From: an uncultured Bacteroidota bacterium
GTDB taxonomy: Bacteria > Bacteroidota > Bacteroidia > Flavobacteriales > Schleiferiaceae
Reading direction: 5' to 3'
DNA length: 5,348 bases
Assembly: GCA_913056475.1 (NCBI GenBank)
Contig: CAJXMS010000166.1
Location: 1-5,348, forward strand
This document shows, piece by piece, positions 4,826 through 5,348 of this stretch. A model generated the notes under the pieces. It was given only the letters and a program-made list of their open reading frames with translations. It searched no databases and had not been told where the DNA came from. A program made the translations under genes and the position numbers. Every line of letters begins with the position of its first letter. The stretch's first letter is position 1.

Positions 4826-5348
4826 GCATAAAACACTTAACCTGCTCTCTGAAAGCCGCTACAGGCGGTATTTAAAAAGGTGCGACGGAAATCATGAGGC
4901 CGCACTGGCGTATTACGCCTTCAACGTGCGGGCAGCTCAGACTTCTTATGTAGTATTAGAAGCCGGAGAAATATTGCTCCGTAACCAAATTCATGCCCAT
5001 TTGACCCACCTCCATGATAAGCCAAATTGGTACGACGATTGGTTAACCGAGAAAAAATATCATTCCCTCCATAAAAAAATACGTTCAGCAGTCAGGGCCA
5101 TCGACAGAAGAAAGGAGCCGGTAAATCCTGATAAGGTTATCGCGGAGCTAACGCTGGGATTTTGGGTTTCCATGTTCAATACTGAATTTGAGCAAATGCA
5201 TTGGAAACAACTGCGATTGATCTTTCGTCATATTCCAAAATATCAACGTAAGCGGAAAACGGTCGCTGCTTCTCTGAATAAATTTCGTAAGTTCAGGAAT
5301 CGTATATATCATTATGAACCAATCTCTTTTAACTTAAATATCCTTCTG
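4818..5348 (+). CDS. Abi-family (AbiD/F-like, Abi_2) HEPN protein, 3' end outside the window
   Basis: This frame is open from ATG 4818 to the last base, giving 177 residues, and continues beyond the window. An in-frame TGA at 4782 with no other start before 4818 fixes the start. Similarity to Abi_2/Abi-like abortive-infection proteins is seen in order: helical YYAFNVRAAQTSYVVLEAGE (32-51), LRNQIHAHL (54-62), WYDDWL (71-76), VIAELTLGFWVSMF (107-120, the family's most typical stretch), then FRNRIYHYEPI (159-169). The last holds an R-x4-H HEPN motif (Arg160, His165), the usual catalytic pair of HEPN ribonucleases. Family members are linked to phage exclusion by cell death or dormancy, probably through RNA cleavage. 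The gene lies behind hsdM with its start overlapping the small ORF's stop, so it is likely part of the R-M operon. GC is about 42% by hand count, clearly below its neighbours, which suggests separate acquisition. It was identified by recalled motifs only; the activity is inferred. Confidence 0.8.
   Translation, partial: MDKHKTLNLLSESRYRRYLKRCDGNHEAALAYYAFNVRAAQTSYVVLEAGEILLRNQIHAHLTHLHDKPNWYDDWLTEKKYHSLHKKIRSAVRAIDRRKEPVNPDKVIAELTLGFWVSMFNTEFEQMHWKQLRLIFRHIPKYQRKRKTVAASLNKFRKFRNRIYHYEPISFNLNILL

Overview
The window most likely comes from a GC-rich member of the Bacteroidota, possibly of the Saprospiria/Lewinella type. This is inferred from protein family content: an ApbE of the Bacteroidota style, a stand-alone ATP-dependent DNA ligase of the bacterial ligase/Lhr repair type, and a secreted short-repeat protein of the former DUF6150 family, which is typical of that phylum. 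Weak Shine-Dalgarno signals and one exact match to the Bacteroidota -7 promoter box (TAnnTTTG) fit. No rRNA or other phylogenetic marker is present, so the lineage below phylum is a guess.

Layout: (1) 2-493, the C-terminal part of an FAD:protein FMN transferase (ApbE) that runs in from the left. (2) 527-2125, a complete ATP-dependent DNA ligase on the same strand, 33 nt behind ApbE. (3) 2165-2503, on the minus strand and convergent with the ligase, a small exported protein made of six QA-centred repeats. (4) 2504-2628, a short intergenic region between divergent genes, carrying a possible plus-strand promoter. (5) 2629-5348, the start of a type I restriction-modification (R-M) operon: a half-size specificity subunit (one target-recognition domain), a full-length HsdM adenine methyltransferase overlapping it by 8 nt, a 35-codon ORF of unknown nature, and the first 177 codons of an Abi-family (AbiD/F-like) HEPN protein that runs off the right edge. 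No HsdR and no full-size two-domain HsdS lie in the window; if they exist they should be further right.

The left part (ApbE, ligase, exported protein) looks like core genome. The right part is a defence locus. HsdS supplies DNA recognition and HsdM methylates adenine. The Abi/HEPN gene is joined to the same transcription unit by a second 8-nt start/stop overlap. It may be an RNase that acts as a second line of defence when the R-M system fails, by analogy with the PrrC anticodon nuclease that sits inside the EcoprrI type I operon. That coupling is the most interesting idea in the window, but it is an inference. Base composition drops from roughly 55-60% GC in hsdM (sampled lines) to about 42% in the Abi gene (hand count), which suggests the Abi gene was inserted from another source.
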